In this document: positions 28,386 to 38,726 of the stretch, piece after piece
Layout of the letters: every line of letters begins with the position of its first letter
How positions within the stretch are numbered: position 1 is the stretch's first letter
Origin: Devosia rhodophyticola
Lineage (GTDB): Bacteria; Pseudomonadota; Alphaproteobacteria; Rhizobiales; Devosiaceae
Assembly: GCF_028816475.1 (NCBI RefSeq)
Contig: NZ_CP118247.1
Coordinates: forward strand, 1,116,001 to 1,180,000
DNA length: 64,000 nt
Direction of reading: 5' to 3'
Made by a program: the position numbers and the translations under genes
Notes under the pieces: generated by a model
What the model was told of the DNA's origin: nothing
Database searches by the model: none
What the model saw: the letters and a program-made list of their open reading frames with translations, nothing else

Positions 28386-31300
28386 ACCGTTCATTCCTCA
28401 TTCCGCCCGACACCGCCGAGAACCAGCGGCTGGCCGCTGACCCTGATTATTCGATCTGGGTGGCCGCAAATGCCGGGTCGGGCAAGACCCACGTTTTGAC
28501 ACAGCGGGTGCTACGCCTTTTGCTTTCAGGGGTGCCGCCCCAGTCAATCCTTTGCCTCACCTATACCAAGGCAGCGGCGGCCGAGATGCGACGCCGGGTT
28601 TCCGGGGTGCTGGCCAAATGGGCGGTAATGACCCAGCGCGCGCTGGACGTGGCACTGTTCGGGCTTGATGGGCAGAGCGTTGACGCCGAAAAGCGTGCCT
28701 TGGCGCGCACCCTGTTTGCGCGGGCGCTGGAAACACCGGGCGGGCTCAAAATTGTTACCATTCATGCCTTTTGCGAAAGCGTTTTGCATCGCTTTCCGCT
28801 CGAAGCCAAAGTGCCGTTCGACTTCAGTGTCGTTGAGGAGGACGAACAGGGCCAGATGATTCTGGAGGCGCGCGAAGCTGTGCTTGCCGTTGGGCTGGCG
28901 GGTGAAGAACACGCCGAAGCGGTTGCCGTCCTGTTTGATCTGCTCAGCGATGATCAAATTGGCAAAGCGATCATGGCGGCGTTAGCCGATGGACGTAAAT
29001 TGCGCGCCATATTGGCCAATCGCGAAACGGCCAAGGCCAATCTGCGCAAACTGGTCAGGCTGGAAAACGGCCCCAGCGTATCCGCCATCGAGGCCAAAAT
29101 GCTCAATGAACGGCTGATCGGGCCGGCCGAGATCGTCCGGTTGCTCGAAATTTGCCCTCCCAACGGCAAGGGGATTTCATTTGAATCTAAGCTAGCGCGG
29201 CTCGATCCCCGCACGCCCCGGCTAGGCGATTGGCTCAAGGCGTTCCTGAAAGCTGATGGTGAAATTCCCAGCAAATTTCCTAAAAAAGCCTTTGTTGATG
29301 CCGATCCCGAACTGGCAGCGCTGGTGCGGGAAGAGGCTGAACGGTTGGCAATGCTGGTGGATCTTCGCAATAGCGCCCAACTGTTGGAGCGCAGCGAAGC
29401 ACTGCTTGAAGTTGTCGGGGCGATTTCAGACCGCTTCGAACGGCGCAAGCGCGCCCGATCATTGCTCGATTTTGACGATCTGATTGAAAAGCTGGCGGCT
29501 CTATTTGCCGACAAAGAACTTGGCGCCTGGGTGCAATACAAACTTGATGCGGGCATTACCCATATTCTGGTCGATGAAAGTCAGGATACCAATCCGCGCC
29601 AATGGCGGGTGGTCGAAGCGATTGCACGCGAGTTTTTTACCGGCGACAGTGCGGTCGAACGGCCACGTTCGGTATTTGCCGTGGGTGACCAAAAACAGTC
29701 GATCTATTCGTTTCAGGGTGCCGACCCAACGCTTTTCGGCAAGACCGGGGACGACTTCAGGCAGCGCGCCGAAAATGCCAACCGTCCCTTCAAATTGTTG
29801 CCGCTCAACACCAGTTTTCGCACTTTGAAGGGCGTGTTGGAGGCGGTCGATCTGGTCACAAAACGCCCCGATGTTCGGGCCGCATTGCTGGCCACTCATG
29901 AGATAGAGCATCAGACCGCGCGCGCTGAAGAAGGCGGCACGGTAACGCTCTGGCCTCCGGTGCATCAGCCCAACGATGAGAATGCCGACGATCAGTGGCC
30001 GCTTGAAGCACAGGCGATAGAAAGATCGGCACCCCGTCAGGTTGCCGAGCGTATCGCGGGCGAAATTGCTGGCTGGGTCAAATCCGGGCGCACCCACGGC
30101 CCCCATGGGCAAGTGGTCACCCCCAATGATGTACTGATCCTGGTGCAGGCGCGAAATGGGCTGTTTCACGAAATCATCCGGGCGCTGATCAAGGCTGGCC
30201 TACCGACGCCCGGTGCTGATCGGTTGGCCGTGACCAGCCATATTGGTGTGCTGGACCTGCTGGCGCTTTGTGATGTGTTGCTCAATCCAACCGACGATTT
30301 GCAACTGGCGGCCCTGTTGCGCTCTCCCCTTTTCGATATCAGCGAAGAGCATCTGTTCGATTTGGCTCATGGTCGCGGCCCGCAAACCTTATGGCGACGT
30401 CTTGGGTCCTCCGGTCTCCAACCAGCCCGGGATGCGGCCGAGCGTTTGCAGCGCTGGCGGGCTCAACTCGATTTTGAGCGGCCCTTCGAGTTTTTTGCGG
30501 CGGTGCTTTATGGCGAAGGCGGACTCAAGCGTTTTCACGCCCGTTTCGGCGGCGAGATCGATGATGTATTTGCCGAGTTCCTGACGCTGGCGCTCGAACA
30601 TGAACAGACCGAACAGCCGTCCTTGCAGGGATTTGTTACCGCGATGCGCGCGCGCCAGGTTTCGATCAAGCGCGATCTGGCCGAGACAGGCTCGGGGGTT
30701 CGGGTGATGACGGTGCACGGGGCCAAAGGTCTTGAAGCCCCGATTGTCATTCTGGCTGACGCGGCGACGACGCCCACGGCGCAAAAACTCGGTAAGCCGG
30801 TCTATCTGGTAGAAGACAGCCCCGGTCCCCTATTGATCCACGCCTCCAAGAACGCTCAGCACACAGAAGAAACGCGCCCCTTCCGCATCGTCGATGAGGA
30901 CAATCAGAAGGCGGAATACTGGCGAAAGCTTTATGTCGGCATGACCCGGGCCGAGGATGAGCTGTATGTCACCGGCGCACTGACCCCCGGCACAAAACCC
31001 CAATCCCAACTCAAGGGCTCCTGGTATGAGGCCATTGAAACGGCGTTACGGCCTGACGCAGATACCATATGCGATGATAATGGCGTGGAACTGGCCGTTA
31101 TCTATCCCGCCACTCGGCCTGCCCCGTCGCTACCCGTCACGGCAACAGTGAATGGGCCAACCAGTGTTGAGCCTCTGGTGCTGGCAGACCTGCCCGCTCA
31201 CAGCAACATCTCGATCGTCCGGCCTTCCTCTGCCTTTGAGGAAGTTGGTGACGAGCGGGTTCTCGACACCATGCTTGAAAGGCTTGAGCGGCTTGATCCG

Positions 31301-31822
31301 GCGCTGGCACGCCAGCAAGGCATTGCGCTGCATGCGCTGTTGCAGCATTTGGGCCGGGTTCCGCGCGCCGATTGGCCGGTTGTGCTGGATCGGGCAATGC
31401 CCGTGCTGCTGCCCGAGGCGCCGCAGTTGCGCGATCCTGTGCGCGCCAAGGCGATTTCGATTCTGACGCGCCCGGCGCTTGGCGAAATTTTCGGACCCAA
31501 CAGCCGCGCCGAGGTGCCGTTTCTGGTCAATGGGATACGCCGTGGCAAGGCGATAAAGCTTGCGGGTCGCATTGATCGGCTGGTGATTACGCCCGACTCT
31601 GTTAGTGTGGTGGATTATAAGTCGGACGCACAGGTTCCGAGTTCGGCTGAGGCGGTTCCGCGCCAATATCTGACGCAATTGGGCCTTTATGCGCTGGTTG
31701 CAGGGCAGCTTTTCCCCGGCAAAACGATCAAGGCCCAAATCCTATGGACTGAGCTGGAATCATTGATGAATTTACCCCACGAATTGCTGCGGCACATGGT
31801 CTCTGACTTCACCTTGGGGTGA
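28382..31822 (+). CDS. addA: AddA, double-strand break repair helicase-nuclease subunit
   Basis: UvrD-type ATP-dependent helicase plus nuclease of the AddAB complex. The 1146 residues begin with the Walker [20 protein letters not shown] (Lys35). [12 protein letters not shown] is the Walker [16 protein letters not shown] is motif [16 protein letters not shown] is motif V, and [14 protein letters not shown] is motif VI. The C-terminal nuclease motif is [14 protein letters not shown] stands just ahead of the ATG at 28382, which overlaps the addB stop; the frame is open from 28352, but that start has no site. Confidence 0.95.
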   Translation: MNRSFLIPPDTAENQRLAADPDYSIWVAANAGSGKTHVLTQRVLRLLLSGVPPQSILCLTYTKAAAAEMRRRVSGVLAKWAVMTQRALDVALFGLDGQSVDAEKRALARTLFARALETPGGLKIVTIHAFCESVLHRFPLEAKVPFDFSVVEEDEQGQMILEAREAVLAVGLAGEEHAEAVAVLFDLLSDDQIGKAIMAALADGRKLRAILANRETAKANLRKLVRLENGPSVSAIEAKMLNERLIGPAEIVRLLEICPPNGKGISFESKLARLDPRTPRLGDWLKAFLKADGEIPSKFPKKAFVDADPELAALVREEAERLAMLVDLRNSAQLLERSEALLEVVGAISDRFERRKRARSLLDFDDLIEKLAALFADKELGAWVQYKLDAGITHILVDESQDTNPRQWRVVEAIAREFFTGDSAVERPRSVFAVGDQKQSIYSFQGADPTLFGKTGDDFRQRAENANRPFKLLPLNTSFRTLKGVLEAVDLVTKRPDVRAALLATHEIEHQTARAEEGGTVTLWPPVHQPNDENADDQWPLEAQAIERSAPRQVAERIAGEIAGWVKSGRTHGPHGQVVTPNDVLILVQARNGLFHEIIRALIKAGLPTPGADRLAVTSHIGVLDLLALCDVLLNPTDDLQLAALLRSPLFDISEEHLFDLAHGRGPQTLWRRLGSSGLQPARDAAERLQRWRAQLDFERPFEFFAAVLYGEGGLKRFHARFGGEIDDVFAEFLTLALEHEQTEQPSLQGFVTAMRARQVSIKRDLAETGSGVRVMTVHGAKGLEAPIVILADAATTPTAQKLGKPVYLVEDSPGPLLIHASKNAQHTEETRPFRIVDEDNQKAEYWRKLYVGMTRAEDELYVTGALTPGTKPQSQLKGSWYEAIETALRPDADTICDDNGVELAVIYPATRPAPSLPVTATVNGPTSVEPLVLADLPAHSNISIVRPSSAFEEVGDERVLDTMLERLERLDPALARQQGIALHALLQHLGRVPRADWPVVLDRAMPVLLPEAPQLRDPVRAKAISILTRPALGEIFGPNSRAEVPFLVNGIRRGKAIKLAGRIDRLVITPDSVSVVDYKSDAQVPSSAEAVPRQYLTQLGLYALVAGQLFPGKTIKAQILWTELESLMNLPHELLRHMVSDFTLG

Positions 31823-31901
31823 TTGTGCTTGCAGTGTGACTGGACTCTCCCCAATTTTTGGATCACACAGACCACCGCTTTCAACCCTAAAGGCAAATCA
31901 G

Positions 31902-32225
31902 ATGACCACACATGTTTCCGATGCCAATTTCGGCGAGGAAGTCCTCAATTCTCAGGAACCCGTTCTGGTAGATTTTTGGGCAGAGTGGTGCGGGCCATGT
32001 CGCGCGATCGCACCCGTACTTGACGAACTCTCGAGCGAACTGGCCGGCAAGGTCAAAATCGTCAAGCTCAACATTGATGAAAATCCTTCGACCACCGTCA
32101 AATATGGCGTTCGGTCGATTCCGACCATGATCCTGTTCAAGGGTGGTGAAGCGGCTGATATGAAGGTTGGCGCTGGTACACCCAAGGCTGGGCTGACCAA
32201 ATGGCTTGAGGGCCACGCTGCCTGA
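31902..32225 (+). CDS. trxA: Thioredoxin
   Basis: Cytoplasmic disulfide reductase of 107 residues. The redox pair is Cys30 and Cys33 in [13 protein letters not shown], and the cis-proline loop is [14 protein letters not shown] precedes the ATG at 31902; the upstream open frame from 31836 is not thioredoxin-like. Position after addA is conserved in Hyphomicrobiales. A strong terminator follows. Confidence 0.97.
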   Translation: MTTHVSDANFGEEVLNSQEPVLVDFWAEWCGPCRAIAPVLDELSSELAGKVKIVKLNIDENPSTTVKYGVRSIPTMILFKGGEAADMKVGAGTPKAGLTKWLEGHAA

Positions 32226-32247
32226 TCAACCCACTGCGAATTTTTGC

Positions 32248-32285
32248 AAACGCCGCCAGTCACCGCTGGCGGCGTTTGTTTTTTG
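32248..32285 (+). terminator. Rho-independent terminator of trxA
   Basis: A perfect 12 bp stem (AAACGCCGCCAG / CTGGCGGCGTTT) with a 6-base loop, followed by a T-rich tract. Because it begins with A's, it could also stop leftward transcription reaching from the convergent gene. Confidence 0.92.
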
Positions 32286-32301
32286 GGCGGGTTAGGCCGA
32301 T

Positions 32302-33039
32302 CTAGTAGTTAAGTTCGACCGTGCGCCCGTCGCGCCCGTTGTAAAGCATCAGTCGCCCCAGGAGCGGCGTGCCGATGTCAGTAATGAGCTTGACCGCTTC
32401 CATGGCCATCAGACTGCCAATGACGCCTGTCAGCGGTCCCAGAACGCCATTGAGTTCGCATGAAGGCAGATCGGCGTCGTCGGGGCTTTCGGGATAAAGA
32501 TCGGCAAAGGCTGGATAAGCGCTCCCGTCAGGGCGCAGGATATGCGGTGCGATGACGCTGATCTGCCCATCAAACCCGGACACGGCGCCGGAAACCAGCG
32601 GGATGCGTGCCCGCTCGGCGGCCGCCGCAACGATGGCGCGGGTCGCAAAATTGTCGCTTCCGTCCAGCACCAGACCATACTGGGCCAATAGGGCATCAGC
32701 GTTGGCGGCGTCGAGACGCATTTGGTGGGCAATAGCCTTGACGTGCGGATTGAGCGCGCTGGCAAAGTCGGCGCCGCTTTGCGCCTTGGGGGCACCGACA
32801 GCGGCGGTGGTGTGAACAATCTGGCGCTGCAGATTGGAGATGGCAACTCTATCGTCATCGACTATGCCCAGCGTGCCGACACCGGCGGCGGCAAGATAGG
32901 CCAGTGCGGGGCTCCCCAGCCCGCCGGCACCGATTACCAGGACGCTCGCCCCCTTGAGCGCTTGTTGGCCATGCCCGCCCATGCCCTTGAGCACGAGGTG
33001 GCGGGCATAGCGGCTGGTTTCCTCAGGTGTAAAATTCAT
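32302..33039 (-). CDS. HesA/MoeB/ThiF-family adenylyltransferase lacking zinc cysteines
   Basis: E1-like enzyme that adenylates the C-terminal glycine of a small sulfur carrier such as MoaD or ThiS. The 245 residues contain the nucleotide site VIGAGGLGSPALAYLAAAGVG, then DDDRVAISNLQRQ, LDGSDNFATR and SCELNGVLGPLTGVIG. E. coli MoeB has a CxxC pair before the last motif; here that stretch reads SAYPAFADLYPE, with no cysteine, so the structural zinc is probably missing. The gene overlaps the DUF2259 gene by 4 bases and is the last of a leftward run. The partner carrier is not in the window. Confidence 0.82.
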   Translation of the reverse strand: MNFTPEETSRYARHLVLKGMGGHGQQALKGASVLVIGAGGLGSPALAYLAAAGVGTLGIVDDDRVAISNLQRQIVHTTAAVGAPKAQSGADFASALNPHVKAIAHQMRLDAANADALLAQYGLVLDGSDNFATRAIVAAAAERARIPLVSGAVSGFDGQISVIAPHILRPDGSAYPAFADLYPESPDDADLPSCELNGVLGPLTGVIGSLMAMEAVKLITDIGTPLLGRLMLYNGRDGRTVELNY

Positions 33040-33803
33040 TTCTTGCGCAGCGGCACCACCAAAAAGCGACGATCCGGCCCTTCAAAGCCATGGGGGAACA
33101 TAGAAACTATCGCAATCCCGTCGTCCATGTCACTGGAATCAAACGGCAGGGCGACGCCATATATTCGGTAGGCCAGCGGACATCCGCGCGACATCGGCAA
33201 CACACCATCCTGATGCAACACGCGCGTCGCACCATTTTCATAATAGTCGAGTTGATAACCTTTTGGATCGTCGCCGAACCAGGCTTTGCAGGGAGCCGAG
33301 GTAGTTGCCGGAAAACTTTTCAGGTCCAGTCTGAAATCACCATTGACTGCACCGGGTTCGACATAGCCGGGCAACCCGAAGTGCAAATGGGTGCCCTGGG
33401 TGTCAACGGCCCCATCGCCGATCATGGCGATCATCTGGATGGGGCGTTTAAGCCCCAGATCATTGAGTTGGGTTGAAGCGGCGACAAGATTTTTGCTGCG
33501 GATCGCTTCGAGCGGGATTTGTTCGTTTTGCGCTTCAAGCCTGATGGGGGTGCCAACGACCCATATATCGCGTGTCAAATCAACGATATAGATGTTGGAA
33601 TAGGCAAAACCGCTGCCATCGCCAATCCCGAATTCCTCATAGGCAAAGAAATTGGCGCGCGGCGAATAGCCCAAGGCTTGGAACTGGGCCCGGTCCCCGG
33701 CAAGGGCGGGAACAACGCCGAACAAGGCTGCGGCAACAACTAAAATTCTAAGTGGCCTGATGCCCCGTCGAGCCAAAACCTTTATTGCCGCGTTCAGTAT
33801 CAT
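33036..33803 (-). CDS. DUF2259-type exported protein
   Basis: A 255-residue protein with a signal sequence ([22 protein letters not shown]) and a soluble remainder rich in aromatic residues: [33 protein letters not shown] and a late [23 protein letters not shown] recall this pattern as DUF2259, whose function is unknown. The ATG at 33803 makes it overlap the end of dut by 56 bases; a start about nine codons further in would reduce this. It overlaps the next gene by ATGA, so the pair is translationally coupled. The product should be periplasmic. Confidence 0.72.
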   Translation of the reverse strand: MILNAAIKVLARRGIRPLRILVVAAALFGVVPALAGDRAQFQALGYSPRANFFAYEEFGIGDGSGFAYSNIYIVDLTRDIWVVGTPIRLEAQNEQIPLEAIRSKNLVAASTQLNDLGLKRPIQMIAMIGDGAVDTQGTHLHFGLPGYVEPGAVNGDFRLDLKSFPATTSAPCKAWFGDDPKGYQLDYYENGATRVLHQDGVLPMSRGCPLAYRIYGVALPFDSSDMDDGIAIVSMFPHGFEGPDRRFLVVPLRKK

Positions 33804-34219
33804 TCAAACTAGCTCTCAAAATAAAATCTGGCCGGGTGACGGGCGCAATGACCATTTGCGCAATGCGGTCGCCTCGGTTGATGGAAAAATCGGATTGGCC
33901 AAAATTGATCAATATAACCTGCACCTCGCCGCGATAGTCGGCGTCAATGGTGCCGGGTGCGTTCAAAAGGGTAATACCATGCCGGATTGCCAAACCGGAT
34001 CGGGGGCGGACTTGCGCCTCGTAACCGTGGGGCAGCGCCATGGCAAAGCCACAGGGGACTTGCGCGCGCTGGCCGGGCGTCAGCGTGATTGGCGAGATCG
34101 GCGGCAACCGCCGCCATGAGATCGACACCAGCCGCACCATCGGTCTGGGCCGCAGGCATGGCAAATCCCTTGCCGTGCTCGAGCCAGCTCAGTCCAATTT
34201 CAACGGTTTCAATCGGCAT
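33748..34219 (-). pseudogene. dut: dUTP diphosphatase (dUTPase), frameshifted as sequenced
   Basis: Hydrolyses dUTP to dUMP, keeping uracil out of DNA. The N-terminal frame (from ATG 34219) gives [16 protein letters not shown] and AAGVDLMAA. The rest lies in another frame: [36 protein letters not shown] and the end [10 protein letters not shown], which are motifs 2-5 of the trimeric enzyme. Removing one base around plus 34101-34119 joins them (for example [18 protein letters not shown]) and gives 156 residues, the normal size. dut is essential in most bacteria, so an insertion error in the assembly is the simplest reading. The start overlaps the lipoprotein stop (TAATG). Confidence 0.85.
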
Positions 34220-34836
34220 TATTTTACCCTGACAACTGCGTATAGAGTGGCGGGAAGGCCAGCCGTTCCATTGATTAGATCAAGGAAATGAACAACTTGT
34301 TCGGCTGAACGCTTATCTGGTGACAATGACATGTTGGTGTCAACCACTTCCAGACCGCCAAAACGCAACGTGCAGGTGTGGCCACTGAACAGGGATTGGT
34401 TCATCTGGCGGGTTTTTTCGTCGTCCCAACGATGGGCGCCAACTTCCTCGGCGATACCGACCAGCGATAATTCAACCCGCACAAGCCCATCACCGAGAGG
34501 GGTGAACCTGACCCGCTGCTGGTCACGCCCCAGCAATATTGTGGCAAAATCGCCCTTTTGGGAAAAATAGCAGGCGGCGCTTCCATCGGCATTTTCGACC
34601 AGCTCGCCCTTGGCGCAAAAGCGCTCCATGCGATGTTTACCGTCGGCAGTCCCTGCCATGGGCTTGTCGAGGTCGGGCTTGATCAGGGAATAGAACTCGG
34701 CCCCCATCACCTGTGTCATGCTGGCTCGAGCGGTCGTGGGGCTGATGACATCTATGTCCACCGTTGCGTCGACACAGCCCGCCAGAAACAGCAGAGATCC
34801 GGCGGTCGCCACTATTCTGGCAGGTAAAAACGTCAT
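34219..34836 (-). CDS. Probable lipoprotein of unknown function
   Basis: The 205-residue product starts with a lipoprotein signal: a short basic region, hydrophobic ATAGSLLF, and the lipobox LAGC with Cys21. The mature part has no family I recognise. It begins with a beta-rich stretch (VDATVDIDVISPTTARASMTQVMG) and contains four further cysteines. The ATG at 34836 is chosen because an AGGGG lies ahead and the signal then begins at once; the frame is open 33 bases further. It sits between ubiB and dut, the place where coaBC is often found in related genomes. The stop overlaps dut. Confidence 0.7.
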   Translation of the reverse strand: MTFLPARIVATAGSLLFLAGCVDATVDIDVISPTTARASMTQVMGAEFYSLIKPDLDKPMAGTADGKHRMERFCAKGELVENADGSAACYFSQKGDFATILLGRDQQRVRFTPLGDGLVRVELSLVGIAEEVGAHRWDDEKTRQMNQSLFSGHTCTLRFGGLEVVDTNMSLSPDKRSAEQVVHFLDLINGTAGLPATLYAVVRVK

Positions 34837-34925
34837 AGAAGCAGCCCCTATGCGGCGAATGGCTTGCACTCACGTGCAGGCAATTTGCGGCCAAAATAGC
34901 CCTTAAGAGGCCGTCGCGCCGCACA

Positions 34926-36464
34926 CTAAACCGTGACGACACGCCAGATCAATGCGAGCAACAAGACCATCAGGCCCCAAAAAAGCGATTTTCCCATCCA
35001 TGGGGCGATCGTCGGTCGTGCCTGCCTTTGGGCATGATAGTCGAGCATGACCGCCTCGGCCTGGCGCAGCAAGACCGGCACGCGGCGAGCGGAATCAGCG
35101 ATGATTTCGAGCGCCGCCCGTGCGTCTTCGATCTTGCCGATCGGCCCCTCTTCGTGCCGCAACCAGGCGCCCACGACCGGCTCGGCGGTTGTCCATATGT
35201 TGAGGTCAGGGTCAAGCGCGCGCGCCACTCCTTCAACCAGGACCATGGATTTTTGCAGCAGCACCAGTTCGGGGCGGGTCTGCATGTCGAACAGGTCGGT
35301 AATGGCGAAGAGCTGGCCCAGTACCCTGGCCATCGAAATGTCGCTGGCCTTGCGTCCGTGCAGCGGTTCGCCGATGGAGCGGATTGCCAGGGCAAAATCT
35401 TCGATGGACTGATTGTCAGGCACATAGCCGATGTCAAAATGGCGGCGGGCGACCATTTGGTAGTCGCGCGAGATAAAGCCATAGAGAATGTCGGCGAGGA
35501 ACCGACGTTCAGCCTTGTTTATGCGGCCCATGATACCAAAATCGACGGCAACAATATTGCCGGTTATCGGATCGATAAACAGATTGCCCGGATGCATGTC
35601 GGCGTGAAAAAAGCCATCGCGAATGGCGTGCTTCAAAAAACTTTGCAGCAGATTGGTCGCAAGCGTCTTTCTATCAAGCCCTGCCGCATCGAGCGCTGCC
35701 AGGTTGCGGATGGGTATGCCCTCGATCCAGGCCGTGGTCAGCACATTCTGGGCGGTGTGTTCCCAATGGATTTCGGGAATGACGAAGCCCTCGTCATTTT
35801 CGATGTTTTCGGCAAATTCCGATATCGAGGCGGCTTCGAGGCGCAGGTCAAGCTCAAGGCGTGCCGAATGATCAAGGGTCGCAACGATTTCCGTCGGCTT
35901 GAGACGCCGGGTCGCGCTGACGAGTTTTTCGACCAGCCGCGCGCCGGCATAATAGCTCTCAATATCGGCCATGAAGCGATGAGCCACGCCGGGTCGGAGC
36001 ATTTTTACCGCAACCTTGCGAGACTGGCCGTTGGCAACGGTGAGTTGGGCCTGATGCACCTGGGCAATCGATGCGGCGGCAATCGGCGCTGAAAGATCAC
36101 GCAGGCCCTCGGCCTTATTGCCAAGCGCTTCGCTTAATAGGACAGGCACCAAGGCTGGATCAAATGGATCCATCCGGTCCTGCAGTGCCGACAGATCCTC
36201 CGCAATATCGGCGCCGACAATGTCAGGCCGTGTCGCTAGCGTCTGGCCAAATTTGACATAGGTTGGCCCGAGCCGGTTGAGCGCGCGGGTCAAGCGTTCG
36301 ACCCGGCCGGTACGGCGCACTGCACGGCGTTCGATCAGCCGCGCCGCTGCAACGCCAAAGCGCATGCCGGGAGGCAGATCATGGGTATTGATGATGGAAA
36401 ATGCCCCTTCGCGCGCCAGAACATAACCAGCGCGCACAAGGCGAAAATAGGCAGAGAGGCCCAA
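34926..36464 (-). CDS. ubiB: UbiB, ubiquinone biosynthesis kinase-like protein
   Basis: Atypical protein-kinase-like ATPase needed for ubiquinone biosynthesis. The 512 residues show the KxGQ family motif in TYVKFGQTLATRPD near residue 73, the AAASIAQVHQA segment that replaces the glycine loop, the catalytic ADMHPGNLFID, and VDFGIMG. Two short hydrophobic stretches at the C-terminus (SLFWGLMVLLLALIWRVV) anchor it in the membrane. It begins 11 bases after the ubiE stop and must be co-transcribed with it. Confidence 0.94.
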   Translation of the reverse strand: MGLSAYFRLVRAGYVLAREGAFSIINTHDLPPGMRFGVAAARLIERRAVRRTGRVERLTRALNRLGPTYVKFGQTLATRPDIVGADIAEDLSALQDRMDPFDPALVPVLLSEALGNKAEGLRDLSAPIAAASIAQVHQAQLTVANGQSRKVAVKMLRPGVAHRFMADIESYYAGARLVEKLVSATRRLKPTEIVATLDHSARLELDLRLEAASISEFAENIENDEGFVIPEIHWEHTAQNVLTTAWIEGIPIRNLAALDAAGLDRKTLATNLLQSFLKHAIRDGFFHADMHPGNLFIDPITGNIVAVDFGIMGRINKAERRFLADILYGFISRDYQMVARRHFDIGYVPDNQSIEDFALAIRSIGEPLHGRKASDISMARVLGQLFAITDLFDMQTRPELVLLQKSMVLVEGVARALDPDLNIWTTAEPVVGAWLRHEEGPIGKIEDARAALEIIADSARRVPVLLRQAEAVMLDYHAQRQARPTIAPWMGKSLFWGLMVLLLALIWRVVTV

Positions 36465-36475
36465 TACAATAAACC

Positions 36476-37240
36476 TTATATCTTCCAGGCGCTGAACAAC
36501 GCCGCGATATTGCCAGAATAGGGCGTGTGTGTGACACGTTTGAAACCGGCATCGGCGATCATGGTCGTGAAGGCCGATGGCGCGGGAAATTTGCGGATGG
36601 ATTCTACCAGATATTGATAGGGCTGGGCATCGCCGGTGACCAGACGCCCCATGGGTGGAATAAGACTATCGGAAAATGCGCGGTAGATCGTATCAAGGCC
36701 GGGGACATCGACTTGAGAAAATTCAAGTACCATCAAACGGCCACCGCGCTTGAGCACCCGATGGGCTTCACCAAGGGCCTTTTCAATTCGAGGCACGTTG
36801 CGAATGCCAAAGGCAATCGTATAGGCGTCGAACGATTTGTTCTCAAAGGGCAGTTCTTCAGCATTGGCTTCAACAAAACTGGCCTGCGCCGGAAAACGCC
36901 AGGATTTGGCGCGCTCGGCGCCAACCCGCAGCATGTCCGAATTGATGTCAGAGACAACAACTTCGGCGTATCCCACCGATGCATTGATGATGCGCTCGGC
37001 AATATCGCCAGTACCACCGGCCATATCGAGAACGCGCCATGGGCGGGTGCCCTGTTTGGGCGGCGCGAGATCCGCGACCATGGCATCTTTCCAGACGCGA
37101 TGGATGCCACCGCTCATCAAATCGTTCATCAGGTCGTAGCGATCAGCCACACCATGAAACACCGCGTTGACAAGGCCCTGCTTGTCCTCTAGCGCAACCT
37201 CTTGCTCGCCGAAATGCGTGGTTTGCCGGGGCTGGCTCAT
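36476..37240 (-). CDS. ubiE: UbiE, demethylmenaquinone/2-methoxy-6-polyprenyl-benzoquinol methyltransferase
   Basis: SAM-dependent C-methyltransferase of ubiquinone synthesis. The 254 residues have [18 protein letters not shown] near residue 33, SAM-binding [15 protein letters not shown], and the family motif [16 protein letters not shown]. The C-terminal [13 protein letters not shown] and ALFSAWKI match UbiE proteins. It leads the leftward run ubiE-ubiB and diverges from mutM across 96 bp. Confidence 0.95.
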   Translation of the reverse strand: MSQPRQTTHFGEQEVALEDKQGLVNAVFHGVADRYDLMNDLMSGGIHRVWKDAMVADLAPPKQGTRPWRVLDMAGGTGDIAERIINASVGYAEVVVSDINSDMLRVGAERAKSWRFPAQASFVEANAEELPFENKSFDAYTIAFGIRNVPRIEKALGEAHRVLKRGGRLMVLEFSQVDVPGLDTIYRAFSDSLIPPMGRLVTGDAQPYQYLVESIRKFPAPSAFTTMIADAGFKRVTHTPYSGNIAALFSAWKI

Positions 37241-37336
37241 GGCTTCGATCTCAATCGTGTTGCGTTAAACCCACCATAGCGGAGGGCTGCCCGGTTTGCC
37301 ATGGCGCAAAGCGGCGCAGGGATGCGGAGGTAAACC

Positions 37337-38220
37337 ATGCCTGAATTGCCAGAAGTGGAAACGGTAAGACGGGGCCTTGAGCCCTATCTGGTCAACGCTC
37401 GGATTGAAAGCGTGGCGCTTTATCGAAAGAACCTCCGGTTCGATTTTCCCGACGATCTGGTCCAATCGCTTGAGGGGCAGAGCATCACCGCGGTCGAGCG
37501 GCGGGCTAAATATTTGTTGATGCGCCTATCCAATGGCAAAACCGTTCTGAGCCATCTCGGTATGACCGGGGTCTACCGGTTTGCCGACAGGGAGATTGAG
37601 GCGGCGCGCTACCATGCGAAGCCCCCGCAGCCAAACATGACCATATGATATGGTCGATAGATCATCCCGATCACGGCCCCATGGATCTGATCTATGCCGA
37701 TCCGCGCCGTTTTGGCTTTATCGATCTACTCGATCAGATCGAGGACAGCCCTTATCTAAAAGGACTGGGGCCAGAGCCTTTGGGCAACCAGTTCAATGCC
37801 CAGATGCTGGCCGACGCCTTCAGAAGCAAAAAAGCACCGGTCAAGGCGGCGCTACTGGATCAGCGCGTGGTGGCGGGACTGGGCAATATATATGTGGCCG
37901 AAGCGCTTTTCCGCGCCCACATTCTGCCCACCGTTATGGCCCTTAGCCTTGTGACCAAGGATGGGCACCCCAAACCGGCGCTCGAGGCATTGGCGCGTGC
38001 GGTTGTTGCCGTCCTGACCGAGGCGATCCAGGTTGGCGGTTCAACGCTCAAGGATTTCCGCAATGCTGAGGGCGGCTCGGGCTATTTCCAGCATAGTTTT
38101 GCTGTATATGATCGGGCAGACCAACGCTGCCCGACGCCCGAGTGCACCGGCACCATCAGCCGGATCGTGCAATCGGGACGCTCAAGTTTTTTCTGCCCGG
38201 TCTGTCAGAAGCAGCCATGA
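37337..38220 (+). pseudogene. mutM: Formamidopyrimidine-DNA glycosylase MutM/Fpg, split by a one-base frameshift
   Basis: Removes 8-oxoguanine and formamidopyrimidines from DNA. The first frame begins MPELPEVETVRRGLEP, with the catalytic Pro2/Glu3 and ends near 37648. The second frame holds ADPRRFG, KAALLDQRVVAGLGNIYVAEALF, and the zinc finger CPTPEC...CPVC. One A added to the run AAA near 37633-37635 gives PPQPKHDHMIWSIDHPDHG and a 294-residue protein, the usual size. Everything needed for catalysis is intact on both sides, so I suspect an assembly error. Gene order (divergent from ubiE, before rpsT) is typical. Confidence 0.87.
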
Positions 38221-38254
38221 AGCTATTGCATGGCGGCATAAACCCTGAATCCTG

Positions 38255-38283
38255 TTGACGCCAGCGGGCCGCGCTAGTATAGA
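38255..38283 (+). promoter_or_regulatory. Sigma-70 type promoter of rpsT
   Basis: TTGACG, 17 bases, TATAGA: both hexamers are close to consensus at ideal spacing. It lies 109 bases ahead of the rpsT start, leaving an untranslated leader in which S20 autoregulation could act. Confidence 0.75.
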
Positions 38284-38391
38284 CCGGCCAACTTGGCGGC
38301 TACACATGGGCCGCCGCTTCCATTTTGATCCCGGACGCTTGCGACGCAACAGCGCGCGAATTGCCGGGCGTACGCGCCAAGAGGACTTATC

Positions 38392-38658
38392 ATGGCCAAT
38401 ACCAGTTCAGCCAAAAAGGCTACCCGCAAGATTGAAGCCCGCACTGCGGTCAACAAGGCTCGCCGTTCGCGCATCCGCACTTTCATCCGCAAGGTTGAAG
38501 AAGCCATTGTTGCAGGCGACCACAAGGTTGCCGTGGAAGCGCTACGTGCTGCCGAGCCAGAAATCCACCGTGCCGCCAGCAAGGGCATCCTTCATGCCAA
38601 CCTGGCATCGCGCAAGGTTTCGCGCCTCAATGGCCGGGTCAAGGCACTGGCAGTTTAA
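38392..38658 (+). CDS. rpsT: 30S ribosomal protein S20
   Basis: Binds 16S rRNA in the small subunit. The 88-residue, lysine/arginine-rich sequence starts [17 protein letters not shown] and includes [18 protein letters not shown] and [20 protein letters not shown], all characteristic of S20. AGAGGA stands ahead of the ATG. It has its own promoter and terminator, and its place just before dnaA is common in Hyphomicrobiales. Confidence 0.97.
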   Translation: MANTSSAKKATRKIEARTAVNKARRSRIRTFIRKVEEAIVAGDHKVAVEALRAAEPEIHRAASKGILHANLASRKVSRLNGRVKALAV

Positions 38659-38700
38659 GCGCTACGCACGATTATTGTCGGCCCTTCGGGTCGAGATTTC

Positions 38701-38726
38701 AAAGGGCTCCTCGCGGAGCCCTTTTT
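38701..38726 (+). terminator. Rho-independent terminator of rpsT
   Basis: A perfect 10 bp stem (AAAGGGCTCC / GGAGCCCTTT) with loop TCGC, running into a T tract. Confidence 0.93.

Noticed and set aside
35028..36092. Open frame of 354 codons on the plus strand
   Set aside because: It lies wholly antisense to ubiB, with no family motif.
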